NCBI RefSeq assembly: GCF_003387375.1
Contig: NZ_QUNG01000003.1
Location: 1-64,000, forward strand
Length of the DNA stretch: 64,000 bases
Direction: 5' to 3'
From: Marinomonas pollencensis
Lineage (GTDB): Bacteria; Pseudomonadota; Gammaproteobacteria; Pseudomonadales; Marinomonadaceae
Position numbers and translations under genes: made by a program. Below are positions 1-8,440 of this stretch, piece by piece; positions within the stretch are counted from its first letter, which is position 1; every line of letters starts with the position of its first letter. The notes under the pieces are model-generated. The model made no database searches and was not told where the DNA came from. It saw only the letters and a program-made list of their open reading frames with translations.

Positions 1-18
1 ACGCCCTTGCGATTCGGA

Positions 19-92
19 TTCTCTTCCCCTCAGTCGGGGTAAGACAGGTTTCTTTCAACCTGACGGGTTTGCCAGCTTCGCTGGGCAAACAA
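19..92. repeat. run of small inverted repeats at left edge
   Basis: Several short hairpins follow each other: CCCC/GGGG arms around 27-40, CAGGTT/AACCTG arms around 46-62, and a longer one at 67-90 (GTTTGCC-AGC paired with GCTGGGCAAAC, one bulged base). They lie next to a separate perfect terminator hairpin. No reading frame or RNA family is recognisable here. It may be the structured tail of a transcript that begins left of the window, or an intergenic repeat; the sequence does not decide. Confidence 0.35.
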
Positions 93-124
93 AAATAGCT
101 AATACCATTTGGTATTAGCTATTT
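93..124 (-). terminator. perfect 14-bp inverted repeat, likely terminator
   Basis: Arms at 93-106 and 111-124 are exact reverse complements around the loop ATTT. It lies about 70 bases past the stop codon of the leftward DUF1761-like gene and may serve that gene and any rightward transcript entering from the left. The stem is AT-rich and the arm ends give only short T tracts, so efficiency is uncertain. Confidence 0.55.
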
Positions 125-192
125 CCTTTCCTATTCCAACGACGTATTAGCCCTCTAATCGAGTTTGTAACACAGCACAAAACCGCTGTTTA

Positions 193-603
193 CTAACTTT
201 TGAAAATAGAGCGGGATGCCCGCCACATGGGTAAAATGACCGCAGCAAGAAAGCTACAAACCGCCCCATAAGACAACAAATAAAACGCACTTGAGTAATC
301 TAACTGTAAGTAAAAGCTAATAAATAGATAGTTAGGCAAGACGACACAGAGCCACACCCCCACTACCAATATCATCATAGAAAAACTCGACATAGGCTTT
401 ACTTTTACCAGCAACCAAGCCGTAAAATACAAGTAAACAAAGGAAGCAAGAACAAAGCCTACAATGCGCTCAATAGAAGGAAGTTTAGCCATACCTTGAT
501 TAGCATCAATCAACGCTGTAGGAACAGCTGAATACCACAAAAAACCGACTAGGATTTGCAATAAGAAGACCAGCACTATGGCTTTATGATTGATTTTATT
601 CAC
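193..603 (-). CDS. DUF1761-like small integral membrane protein
   Basis: A 136-residue protein with about four hydrophobic segments. The N-terminal helix ends in a WYS motif, and the layout resembles DUF1761 membrane proteins, whose function is unknown. A GTG at 615 overlaps the ribosome binding site (GGGAGGT) and cannot be used, so I place the start at the next in-frame GTG (603), about 10 bases downstream of that site. It follows the RmlD-like gene on the same strand after a gap of 22 bases and could be the last gene of that operon. Family assignment rests on overall pattern only. Confidence 0.6.
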   Translation of the reverse strand: MNKINHKAIVLVFLLQILVGFLWYSAVPTALIDANQGMAKLPSIERIVGFVLASFVYLYFTAWLLVKVKPMSSFSMMILVVGVWLCVVLPNYLFISFYLQLDYSSAFYLLSYGAVCSFLAAVILPMWRASRSIFKS

Positions 604-625
604 GCTAAACTTCACCTCCCTTTAA

Positions 626-1501
626 TTATGATTTATAAAGCTCTCTAACCAAATTACGCAATACAGAACGCCATGGTCTTTGTTTTACGCCATAATGGTT
701 AAATATTTTCCGGCACGAGAGCGACTGTCTTTTAACCTGAACAACCACGCCATCCTCTTCCGAAAACGCCCCTTCTAAAGACTCTACTTCCATTTGTGCC
801 TTTGGGTCGAATTGACTAGAGGTCACTAAGATAGCCTCGACCAACCCCACCCAACTGATTTCTTCCGCACAGCAATAATGGTAAACACCTGTATTGCTCG
901 CGCCATAATGTCGTTGCTTGATCAAAGACAGCACAACGCGCGCCAAGTCCGATACTGGTGTAGGACTGCCAAGCAAGTTGTCTTTGTAAGCAAGGTTAAC
1001 GCCATCTTGAATTAAACCTAATGTACGACAAACAAAATCATCGCCTTTGCCACTGAATAACCAGCCCGTTCTTAAGATAATGTTCGCCTCATTTTTTGCG
1101 ACCAGTTGCTCTGATTGAATCAGGGCTTGGGCATAAGGCTCGGCACTATCTGGCGTATCTGTCTCAAGGTAAGGAACATTGTTATCACCAGAAAAAACGC
1201 GCGCACTACTTATCATAATAAGGGGCGCAGATGCCTCACTGACGGCAGTTAATGTAGCTTGAAATTTGCCGTAATCGCTTTGCAACGCATAACGCAAGCT
1301 AAGCGCATCAATAGCCACATCGTAATCTATTGCGGCCAATTCTTGTGCAGCACCATGCTCCAATAGCAAACTTTCCTGAGGGCATACCCAATCAATGTCT
1401 CCCTGCGCTTTAGAAAGCTCTAATAACGCGGCCCCCACTTCTGACTCAGCGCCCAATAAAAGGACACGAATCGGGGCATTAATATCTTGTTTATTAGTCA
1501 A
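626..1501 (-). CDS. RmlD-like sugar-nucleotide reductase/epimerase (extended SDR)
   Basis: About 291 residues with an N-terminal Rossmann segment (VLLLGAESEVGAALLEL), an SSARVFSG strand-turn and an RTGWLFSGKG segment, the layout of dTDP-4-dehydrorhamnose reductase-like extended short-chain dehydrogenases. The usual YxxxK pair is poorly conserved (PYAQAL at that position), so the substrate and even the activity are open. The start is taken as TTG at 1501: AAGGA lies six bases upstream, and the start overlaps the TatD stop as TTGA. A GTG at 1519 is in frame but has no better ribosome binding site. The gene is translationally coupled to tatD. Confidence 0.65.
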   Translation of the reverse strand: MTNKQDINAPIRVLLLGAESEVGAALLELSKAQGDIDWVCPQESLLLEHGAAQELAAIDYDVAIDALSLRYALQSDYGKFQATLTAVSEASAPLIMISSARVFSGDNNVPYLETDTPDSAEPYAQALIQSEQLVAKNEANIILRTGWLFSGKGDDFVCRTLGLIQDGVNLAYKDNLLGSPTPVSDLARVVLSLIKQRHYGASNTGVYHYCCAEEISWVGLVEAILVTSSQFDPKAQMEVESLEGAFSEEDGVVVQVKRQSLSCRKIFNHYGVKQRPWRSVLRNLVRELYKS

Positions 1502-2277
1502 AGTGTATCCTTGTACCACTTAGGAAAAGTACTAAGAAGGTTATTATTTGTTTGTCGAGCAATGTCGGCAACACTGCTGTTTCTTATTCTGGCTACGCTC
1601 TGTGCGATACGAGGGATCGAAAGCGGGGTATTAACCTCTCCCTGAAAACCACACACTGGCATATCCGGTGAGTCCGTTTCCAAAACAAAAGCTGTATCCT
1701 CTAATTCCGCTAACACTCGATGCGCCTTCTTTGCTCTAGGGTAGGTAATCGTGCCACCTATTCCTAAAATAAAGCCCAGTTCCTGCAGACGGTTTGCTTG
1801 CACAAGGCTGCCATTAAATGCATGCACTATCCCGCCATAAATAAAGCCTGTGTCGCGTACTGCTTTAATCACTAGATCATAACTTTTTCGCGCATGAACA
1901 ATAATCGGAAGTTTTAAATCACGCGCGATTATGAGCTGTCGAGAAAAGAAAAACTGTTGCTTATCCAACGCCATCGCACCCGGCCAGCAATCTAGCCCTA
2001 TTTCACCTATCGCTAACGCATCATTGGTTTCACAGCACTCTGCCAAATGCTCAATATCATCACTCTTGGCCTCACCAAGAAAGTAAGGGTGCAAGCCATA
2101 AGCTACTCGCCACTGCGGGTACGCAACAGCGAGTCGAGTAACCCGCTGCCAGCTCGATCTCGTTGTAGAAGGCACCAAAAAACCCTCTACTCCCGCTTGC
2201 TGACAAGCACTCATTAAAGCATCACGTGAGCTATCAAACACGCTAAAATCTAAATGACAGTGGCTATCGTTATACAT
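1498..2277 (-). CDS. TatD family metal-dependent hydrolase (YjjV-like)
   Basis: A 259-residue TIM-barrel hydrolase of the TatD/amidohydrolase superfamily, which includes 3'-5' DNA exonucleases and deoxyribonucleases. Visible motifs are the N-terminal metal-binding HxH in DSHCHLDF, the GEIGLD strand, IVHAR and VHAFNGS histidines, and the C-terminal LETDSPD. The length is normal for the family. ATG 2277 is preferred over TTG 2280; no strong ribosome binding site is visible. Its stop overlaps the start of the RmlD-like gene, which implies co-translation. Sequence style is nearest to YjjV, but TatD paralogues are hard to separate by eye. Confidence 0.85.
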   Translation of the reverse strand: MYNDSHCHLDFSVFDSSRDALMSACQQAGVEGFLVPSTTRSSWQRVTRLAVAYPQWRVAYGLHPYFLGEAKSDDIEHLAECCETNDALAIGEIGLDCWPGAMALDKQQFFFSRQLIIARDLKLPIIVHARKSYDLVIKAVRDTGFIYGGIVHAFNGSLVQANRLQELGFILGIGGTITYPRAKKAHRVLAELEDTAFVLETDSPDMPVCGFQGEVNTPLSIPRIAQSVARIRNSSVADIARQTNNNLLSTFPKWYKDTL

Positions 2278-2377
2278 CAATAAAGATTACATCATGAAAC
2301 AGGATACGCCTAGAGAGCACTAAGCATAGATATGAAAAATAGAGCTCTTTTACCATTATTATGGTTTCAAATGACAA

Positions 2378-3103
2378 TTAGTCCACTTTGGTGCATTTCT
2401 CAACTGCAGTTAACATACCTCGCAGCATACCTACTTCTTGTTGATCTAATTGCGCTCGTTGATATAAGCGGCGAAAACGCGTCATCACTTTACGAGGTGC
2501 TTTCGGATCCAAAAACTCAGTTTTTGTTAGTACTTTTTCTAAATGCTCTAAGAAAAAGTCGAGCTGTTCAACGGTAGCAGCAGGAACATCCCACTTGGGC
2601 GCAACCACTGGAGCATCAGCTATCAACAATCCTTTCATACGAAGTTCATAGGCAATCACCTGCACCGCAGCCCCAAGATTTAGTGAACTGAAGTCTTCAA
2701 CCGAAGGAATATGCACATGATAATGGCAACGCTGTAACTCCTCGTTGGTCAGTCCACGGTCTTCCCGCCCAAACACAAATGCGGTCTCCAACTGCTCTTC
2801 AAAAACCAAATCCACTGCTTGCCTTGGATCCACTAGAGGGCATGGAATATGACGCTCGCGCGCGCTGGTTCCAATCACTAACTGGCAATCTGCTAGCGCC
2901 TCTTCTAGGCTATCAACTACAACCGCATTATCTAATATATCCGTCGCACCAGCCGCTCGACTTACCGCCTCAGGGCTTGGGTATTGCTTAGGAGCCACCA
3001 AGTAGAGATCGGCCAACCCCATATTTTTCATTGCCCTGGCGGCCGCGCCAATATTTCCTGGGTGAGACGTGTTTACCAAGACAATTCTTACTTTATTCTG
3101 CAT
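2378..3103 (-). CDS. trmJ: tRNA (cytidine/uridine-2'-O-)-methyltransferase TrmJ
   Basis: A SPOUT-class methyltransferase that makes the 2'-O-methyl group at tRNA position 32. The N-terminal RIVLVNTSHPGNIGAAARAM and the C-terminal SLNLGAAVQVIAYELR knot segments are diagnostic, and 241 residues is the usual length. The start is placed at ATG 3103 because family members begin just before the (I/V)RIVLV strand; a TTG at 3118 is in frame. The gene is divergent from suhB, a neighbourhood common in gammaproteobacteria (suhB/trmJ). Confidence 0.93.
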   Translation of the reverse strand: MQNKVRIVLVNTSHPGNIGAAARAMKNMGLADLYLVAPKQYPSPEAVSRAAGATDILDNAVVVDSLEEALADCQLVIGTSARERHIPCPLVDPRQAVDLVFEEQLETAFVFGREDRGLTNEELQRCHYHVHIPSVEDFSSLNLGAAVQVIAYELRMKGLLIADAPVVAPKWDVPAATVEQLDFFLEHLEKVLTKTEFLDPKAPRKVMTRFRRLYQRAQLDQQEVGMLRGMLTAVEKCTKVD

Positions 3104-3246
3104 GTTATGAACTACCAATTTCCAGCGATCGAATGATTTTGTGAATGTTAACAGATTTTTCTTTCAAATCCTTAAAGCGATCAGTTTTTGAACAATTTGC
3201 ACTGGTTAAAAAACTCCTTTTGCGTTAGAATCCGCGCTCATATTTT

Positions 3247-3311
3247 GTGCCTTTCTTAAGATTGCTTCATAAAGCATTGCAGCAATATAGAAAGGCACTC
3301 GCTCTTTAACA
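3247..3311 (+). promoter_or_regulatory. nut-like leader of suhB: stem-loop followed by boxA
   Basis: A long stem-loop has outer 10-bp arms at 3247-3256 and 3289-3298 (exact complements) and inner arms ATTGCT/AGCAAT at 3261-3266 and 3281-3286. Two bases later comes GCTCTTTAACA (3301-3311), identical to the boxA core of E. coli rRNA leaders. The order hairpin then boxA matches rrn leaders (boxB-boxA). In E. coli, SuhB is part of the Nus factor complex that binds boxA, and this complex represses suhB through a boxA in its own leader. The start codon lies 73 bases downstream. Autoregulation here is inferred. Confidence 0.7.
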
Positions 3312-3384
3312 CTTTATTAGCAACTGTGACGTCTTTGACTAAAGGCGGCACATGACTCTTATTTGGAACAATTGACGGTACCCT

Positions 3385-4173
3385 ATGCAACCTAGAATCA
3401 ATGTCGCAATCAAAGCTGCTCGCGCAGCAGCAGAATACATCATTCACTCTCAAGAGAAGCTTCTTTTCGACAAAGAGCAAGGGCAAGATGCCGCACAAGT
3501 TTACCAAACAGTATGTTCAGGTGCGGAACGTGCAATCGTTTACCATCTAGAAAAAGCCTACCCTGGTGACACTATTACCACCCGCCTACAAGGCAGCGTG
3601 CAAAACGGTGAAGAAGGTGAATGGATCATTGATGCCATCCAAGGGCAACATTTGTTTAGCCGTGGTCTAACCGGTCATGTCATCACTATGAGTTATCTAG
3701 TTGCTGGTAAAGTTGAGCACGCTCTCGTGCTAAACCCTCACACAAAAGACGAATTTTATGCCAGTAAGGGCCGCGGCGCTTACCTAAACAACACTCGAAT
3801 TCGCACTAGCGTTGCACGCACACTCGAAAAAACAACCATTGCTGCTCAATTTCCTGCGACAGACCGAACTGCGCCTTACTTATCTGGCCAATTAACCGTT
3901 TTGTCTGAAGTAGCTGAGAAAGGGGCACGAGTTGTTATGCAAGATGCGCCAGCCCTGATGCTTGTCAACACTGCTGCAGGTCGCTTAGATGCTGCTTGGG
4001 GCATCAAGCTTCAAGAGTGGGAAATGCAAGCCTCTCTATTTATTGCTAAAGAAGCAGGTTGCCTGTTCGCCAACTTTGACGGTTCTCCGAGCATTGAAAA
4101 TGGCGACGTATTATGCGCTAACCCACGTTTATTCAAGGTTTTATTACCGACTCTAAACAAGCACTTGAAATAA
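3385..4173 (+). CDS. suhB: SuhB, inositol monophosphatase-fold Nus factor (degenerate active site)
   Basis: A 262-residue protein that aligns end to end with E. coli SuhB and lies beside trmJ as usual. The fold markers are clear, but the metal and catalytic residues are mostly gone. The EES metal site is replaced by RLQ around residue 67, the DPLDGT motif reads DAIQGQ at 83-88 so only the first Asp remains, and the late WDxAAG reads WEMQAS at 212-217. Phosphatase activity is therefore unlikely. E. coli SuhB acts in rRNA antitermination with NusA/B/E/G without needing catalysis, and the boxA in this gene's leader fits that role. Confidence 0.88.
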   Translation: MQPRINVAIKAARAAAEYIIHSQEKLLFDKEQGQDAAQVYQTVCSGAERAIVYHLEKAYPGDTITTRLQGSVQNGEEGEWIIDAIQGQHLFSRGLTGHVITMSYLVAGKVEHALVLNPHTKDEFYASKGRGAYLNNTRIRTSVARTLEKTTIAAQFPATDRTAPYLSGQLTVLSEVAEKGARVVMQDAPALMLVNTAAGRLDAAWGIKLQEWEMQASLFIAKEAGCLFANFDGSPSIENGDVLCANPRLFKVLLPTLNKHLK

Positions 4174-4182
4174 TTTTCATAC

Positions 4183-4214
4183 AAAAAGGCCCACTTGAAA
4201 GTGGGCCTTTTTTT
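4183..4214. terminator. bidirectional terminator between suhB and galU
   Basis: Stem AAAGGCCCAC (4185-4194) pairs with GTGGGCCTTT (4201-4210) around TTGAAA, followed by TTTT on the plus strand and with an A tract before the stem that gives T residues on the minus strand. It sits between the convergent suhB and galU stops. Confidence 0.9.
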
Positions 4215-4225
4215 CAAAGTCTAAT

Positions 4226-5056
4226 TTAAGACTTATAAATATTCTCATAGCAATAGTTCGTTGCTTCTACGAAACCATCTACACTGCCGCAGTCAAAGCG
4301 TCGACCTTTGAATTTATACGCCAACACACACCCTTCTTTAGCTTGCTGCAATATAGCATCAGTGATTTGCACTTCACCATTTCGGCCTGCAGGTGTATTA
4401 CGTATTTTATCAAAAATGTCAGGTGTCAAAATGTAGCGACCAATGATCGCTAAATTAGAAGGCGCCTCTTCTTTCGTTGGCTTCTCCACCATGTCAGTGA
4501 CACGATAAAGACCTTCCATCATATCATCGCCTTTAATTACACCATATTTATGCACTTCGTCTTCTGGCACTTCTTGAATAGCCACAATCGTACAACGGAA
4601 CTGGTTATACAACTTAACCATCTGTGCCATCACACCATCATCGTCGGTTTCGCCAAAACACAAATCATCCGCTAATACCACACCAAATGCTTCGCCGCCG
4701 ACTAATGGCTCACCGGTCAAAATAGCATGACCTAAACCCAACATTTGATTTTGTGGAATATAAGAAAACACGGCATCCGCGATCAGGTTTCTAATACCTT
4801 CTAAATATTGCTCTTTGCTGGTACCAGAAATTTGGTGTTCAAGTTCATAACTAATATCAAAATGTTCACCAATTGCTCGCTTACCACGACCCGTTACAAA
4901 GGTGACGTTCTTTAGACCCGCTTGTACCGCTTCTTCCACACCGTACTGCACCAAAGGTTTATTTACGATAGGAAGCATTTCCTTAGGCATCGACTTGGTT
5001 GCAGGTAGAAATCGTGTGCCATATCCTGCCACAGGGAATAAACATTTACGAATCAT
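4226..5056 (-). CDS. galU: UTP-glucose-1-phosphate uridylyltransferase GalU
   Basis: Makes UDP-glucose from UTP and glucose-1-phosphate for envelope polysaccharide and trehalose or osmolyte synthesis. The nucleotide-binding GYGTRFLPATKSMPKEMLPI signature sits at the N-terminus, followed by VLADDLCFG (metal-binding Asp) and VEKP. At 276 residues it is full length. AAGGA sits properly before ATG 5056. It is transcribed alone and converges on suhB across a strong hairpin. Confidence 0.95.
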   Translation of the reverse strand: MIRKCLFPVAGYGTRFLPATKSMPKEMLPIVNKPLVQYGVEEAVQAGLKNVTFVTGRGKRAIGEHFDISYELEHQISGTSKEQYLEGIRNLIADAVFSYIPQNQMLGLGHAILTGEPLVGGEAFGVVLADDLCFGETDDDGVMAQMVKLYNQFRCTIVAIQEVPEDEVHKYGVIKGDDMMEGLYRVTDMVEKPTKEEAPSNLAIIGRYILTPDIFDKIRNTPAGRNGEVQITDAILQQAKEGCVLAYKFKGRRFDCGSVDGFVEATNYCYENIYKS

Positions 5057-5119
5057 ACTCTATCCTTAAAAATAGCATTAAAGAATGGCCACTAACGCAT
5101 AAAAGTAGCGGCCTATTAA

Positions 5120-6001
5120 TTAGCTTAACGTGTTACGTGTCGTTGATAAAATAACACTCGTTAAACGATCCAAAACCGGAGAATTTAATTTATACCAATG
5201 CCAATACAGCGGCACGCTGAGCCTGTTATTAGGGAACAATGAAACGAGCTGCCCCTCTTTAAGCTCTTTTTTTACCTGCACACTAGGAACTAAAGCACAG
5301 ACCGTACCACCCATTACCATTTCTACAAAACCATGAGAGGAAGGATACCAGTGACTATTACGAATGTCCGCCTTTACTTGTAGACACTCATCCTGGTAGC
5401 GCCCCCATAGATCATCAAACTCATCAAAAATAAGTGAAGGAGCCGACATCACCGTGGCCACACTAATCACCCCATCTAGGTGTTTACGTATAAATTCAGG
5501 AGACGCCACTAACTCATAGGTCATATTGCCTAAAAACACCGACTCGCCCCCTGACACAGGGGTTCCTAATTGGCTTAAACAAGCCACCACCTCACCAGTT
5601 TGCAAAATTTCTCGCGTCTTACCTTGATCAGCGGCTTTAATATGCAACCTCGTCTCATCAATACGAGAAAAAGCACTGAGCACTTGCGGAAACCAGGTCG
5701 CCAGTGCGTCATAATTGATCGCTATTGCCAATGGCTGATGGCTGTGCTCTTGTTGCAAAGACTCAAAAAGACCATCTTCTAAGATAGCCACTTTATTGGC
5801 ATGCGCTAATAATTGCTCGCCCAACGGGGTTGCTGAAATCGGGCGCGCCCTGATCAATATTGGTCCACCGCAGTCTTGCTCTAAACGTTTGATACGCTGA
5901 GAAACAGCAGATTGCGTTAAACCAAGGTAGTCTGCAGCTCGCTCAAAACCTTGAAAGCGCAACACGGCCACAAAACACGATAGAGCCTTGTAATCCATCA
6001 T
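5120..6001 (-). CDS. argP: ArgP/IciA-type LysR regulator
   Basis: A 293-residue LysR protein. The helix-turn-helix (FERAADYLGLTQSAVSQRIKRLEQ) and the following PISATPLG segment match the ArgP/LysG branch, which senses lysine or arginine and activates a divergent LysE/ArgO exporter. That is exactly the arrangement here, with a 99-base AT-rich shared intergenic region. Two consecutive ATG codons occur at the start; the outer one is used. The symbol is assigned by family and context. Confidence 0.8.
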   Translation of the reverse strand: MMDYKALSCFVAVLRFQGFERAADYLGLTQSAVSQRIKRLEQDCGGPILIRARPISATPLGEQLLAHANKVAILEDGLFESLQQEHSHQPLAIAINYDALATWFPQVLSAFSRIDETRLHIKAADQGKTREILQTGEVVACLSQLGTPVSGGESVFLGNMTYELVASPEFIRKHLDGVISVATVMSAPSLIFDEFDDLWGRYQDECLQVKADIRNSHWYPSSHGFVEMVMGGTVCALVPSVQVKKELKEGQLVSLFPNNRLSVPLYWHWYKLNSPVLDRLTSVILSTTRNTLS

Positions 6002-6024
6002 AACTATTTCTTATGTAATTTAAG

Positions 6025-6038
6025 TTAAATTAATTTAA
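6025..6038. promoter_or_regulatory. 14-bp palindrome in argP-lysE intergenic region
   Basis: TTAAATTAATTTAA is a perfect palindrome in the very AT-rich stretch between the divergent regulator and exporter genes. LysR proteins bind AT-rich dyads in such positions, so this is a candidate operator. The base composition makes chance palindromes likely here. Confidence 0.3.
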
Positions 6039-6100
6039 ATTTAATTGTAAACCTCTTTAGTATCAAGACATTCAAACAAGTAAGACATAACGAGAGCAAC

Positions 6101-6712
6101 ATGATTGCATTTTTAAGCGGAGCGATTACCGGCGGCGGGCTAATTATCGCGGTTGGCGCCCAAAATAGTTTTTTACTCGAGCAAGCCCTAAAGCGTCATC
6201 TCGCCTTTCCCATCGCATTTTTATTTATCCTTAGCGACGTGCTGGCTATTGCCCTTGGTGCGTTTGGGTTTGGTTTACTGATTCAAAACAGCGACTGGCT
6301 GTTAATGCTGTTTCGTTGGGGTGGCGTGATTTTTCTACTTTGGTTTGCCGCACAAAAATGGCGCTCTTCTTTTATGGATGAGCAGATCATAGTAGAGCAA
6401 TTGAACAAACGTTTGGCAGGATGGAGCTTACTCAGCATGGCTCTTGCTGTGACTTGGCTAAACCCTCACTTTTACATCGATACGATGATTTTAATGGGAA
6501 GTTTATCTAATCAGTTTTTGGCCGATAAATGGTTGTTTGTGGTGGGCGGCGCAGTGGCCTCTTGCCTGTGGTTTTTAACCCTCGCCTTGGTTGGTCATGC
6601 TTGCGCCAAATGGCTTAAATCTGCACTCTTTTGGCGTTGGTTTAATCGTGCTAATGCACTGCTTATTACTAGTATCGCAGTGAAAATTGCCACTCAACCA
6701 TTAGTGACTTAG
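6101..6712 (+). CDS. argO: LysE/ArgO family amino acid exporter
   Basis: A 203-residue membrane protein with six predicted helices and the LysE/ArgO signatures: GGGLIIAVGAQNSFLLEQAL near the start and LAVTWLNPHFYIDT in the middle. It should export basic amino acids (arginine or lysine) driven by the membrane potential. Control by the divergent ArgP-like regulator is inferred from gene order. LysE and ArgO cannot be separated by eye. Confidence 0.88.
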   Translation: MIAFLSGAITGGGLIIAVGAQNSFLLEQALKRHLAFPIAFLFILSDVLAIALGAFGFGLLIQNSDWLLMLFRWGGVIFLLWFAAQKWRSSFMDEQIIVEQLNKRLAGWSLLSMALAVTWLNPHFYIDTMILMGSLSNQFLADKWLFVVGGAVASCLWFLTLALVGHACAKWLKSALFWRWFNRANALLITSIAVKIATQPLVT

Positions 6713-6728
6713 CCACTAATGGTTGAGT
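6692..6728. terminator. 15-bp perfect inverted repeat between convergent genes
   Basis: Arms at 6692-6706 and 6714-6728 are exact complements with a 7-base loop. The repeat overlaps the last codons of the exporter and precedes the stop of the convergent MFS gene. It lacks a clear T tract, so it may instead act as an RNA end stabiliser. Confidence 0.6.
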
Positions 6729-6736
6729 CTAGAAGG

Positions 6737-8023
6737 CTATAGTTTAATTTCAACCTCATGGCTTTCATCTGGGGTGGTGGACGAAGTTGAATCCGCCTCT
6801 ACCCACATTTCTGCGGTGGCAATAGGACTCACAGACAGCGCCACTTGAATCGGATCACTTTGCTCTTCAATGACCATCGGCGGTTGATAGTTAATCCGGT
6901 ACAAGGCCATCAAAGCCACTGAAAAGTTAATCGCTGCAACAAACCAGAACAAGGCATCAATTTGAATAAAGTCCATTAAAGAGGCTGCCAGTAAGGGGCC
7001 CATCATACCACCCACACCATTGAGCAAAATCATGCCACTACTCGCGGAAAGTATTTGTTCCGGGCGTAATTGGTCATTCATGTGAGATGACGCTAACGAG
7101 TACATTGGGAAAGTAAATGCCCCTACACAGAACATCCCCACCATCATAATCACCTGACTGTTACTCATATTACCAAACGGCACAATAAAGGCCGTTAGCC
7201 CACCTACTAGGCTTACCCATAATATCGTCACACGACGGTCCTGACGGTCCGACAGCTTTCCTATCGGCCACTGCAAAATCATCCCGCCAACATAACTCGC
7301 ACCTATAAATAACGAGATCTGTCCAATACTCATGCCAATACTCTGAGCATATAAAGCACCAAGCCCCAACAACGCCCCAGCAGTGATCCCGGCAGCCGTC
7401 ACCCCTGTTACCCCGAGCGGCGCGGTCTTAATCAACCCCACAATATTGAGCTTTTCCGGCACATTAATGGTTGGAGAAGGTGTGCGCACCAACAACAAAG
7501 GCACCAACGCCATAGAGATCAGCACCGAGGTCAAAATAAACAAGCCGTAACCCCCAGGAGAAGACAAGTTCAATAACACCTGCCCAAGCGTCTGACTGGC
7601 CCATATTTCAATGGTATAAATGGAAAATAGTCGGCCTCGAGTTTGGTTGGTGGCAATGTCGTTTAACCAACTCTCCGTAACGATATACAAACCGGCATAA
7701 CACAAGCCTGTTCCCATCCTCATCAGCATCCAAAACCAAGGATTTACCACCACAGATTGCATCAATATGGTCACCGAAGCCAAGGACGCTACTGCGGCAA
7801 AGACGCGAATATGGCCAACATTTTTAACCCAAACAGGCACCAAAATAGAACCGGCAATAAACCCCAAATAGTACGACGACATAATTAAACCTGTCGCCGT
7901 AGTATCAAAAGACTCTATTGAGGCTCGTATACCAATCAATGAACTCTGCAAGGCGCTTGCCATCGAAAGAATAGCAATACCAAAAAGCAAACTCCAAATA
8001 GGAAGCAGTAAGGTTTTAAACAT
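6737..8023 (-). CDS. MFS transporter, YcaD-like
   Basis: About 428 residues and 12 hydrophobic segments. The conserved cytoplasmic loop GKLSDRQDRR sits after helix 6, near residue 260, and the N-terminal SYYLGFIAGS and WLNDIATNQTRGR segments resemble the YcaD subgroup of the major facilitator superfamily. The substrate is unknown. The start is set at ATG 8023 because AAGG lies six bases upstream; the ATG at 8029 touches that site directly. The C-terminal tail of about 45 residues is hydrophilic and acidic. Confidence 0.8.
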   Translation of the reverse strand: MFKTLLLPIWSLLFGIAILSMASALQSSLIGIRASIESFDTTATGLIMSSYYLGFIAGSILVPVWVKNVGHIRVFAAVASLASVTILMQSVVVNPWFWMLMRMGTGLCYAGLYIVTESWLNDIATNQTRGRLFSIYTIEIWASQTLGQVLLNLSSPGGYGLFILTSVLISMALVPLLLVRTPSPTINVPEKLNIVGLIKTAPLGVTGVTAAGITAGALLGLGALYAQSIGMSIGQISLFIGASYVGGMILQWPIGKLSDRQDRRVTILWVSLVGGLTAFIVPFGNMSNSQVIMMVGMFCVGAFTFPMYSLASSHMNDQLRPEQILSASSGMILLNGVGGMMGPLLAASLMDFIQIDALFWFVAAINFSVALMALYRINYQPPMVIEEQSDPIQVALSVSPIATAEMWVEADSTSSTTPDESHEVEIKL

Positions 8024-8440
8024 GAACATCCTTCGTATTAGCAGGCAATGTAAGCAAAATAGGTGGTTATAATTTCGGCAGACTATACCGACACAATTGC
8101 TGAATGCAATAACTAATCAATCGCTTAAAAAAATTACCACCAAGATGACTTTTCTATGACTCAGTGTAGAGCGGGTAACGCGTATAAAGCAAAAATCAAA
8201 TCTACCTACTCAAGCTTATTGCAGCATCATTCAAGTTTATTTAACGGACAATATCCATTCAAAAAAACAAAGCGCCGATATTGATGATTAATGCCCCTTG
8301 GCCACTCTCTATCACTCTAATAAAGCCAATAAAAACGCTACTAAGATCAAAAAATGCAGCATGATTTTTCACGAAGAAAATATAAATCAATGAAAGACGA
8401 TCTAAGTCAATGACACAAAAGGCACGCAGTAGCACAATTT
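8024..8440. other. 417-base gene-free region between MFS gene and permease
   Basis: No coding frame with a credible start, no strong hairpin and no recognisable operator is visible. It must hold the divergent promoters of the MFS gene and the permease, but I could not pick convincing -35/-10 pairs. The stretch is AT-rich. Confidence 0.5.

Noticed and set aside
2332-2577. 81-codon open frame on the plus strand
   Set aside because: Antisense to the end of trmJ; no motif and no independent support.
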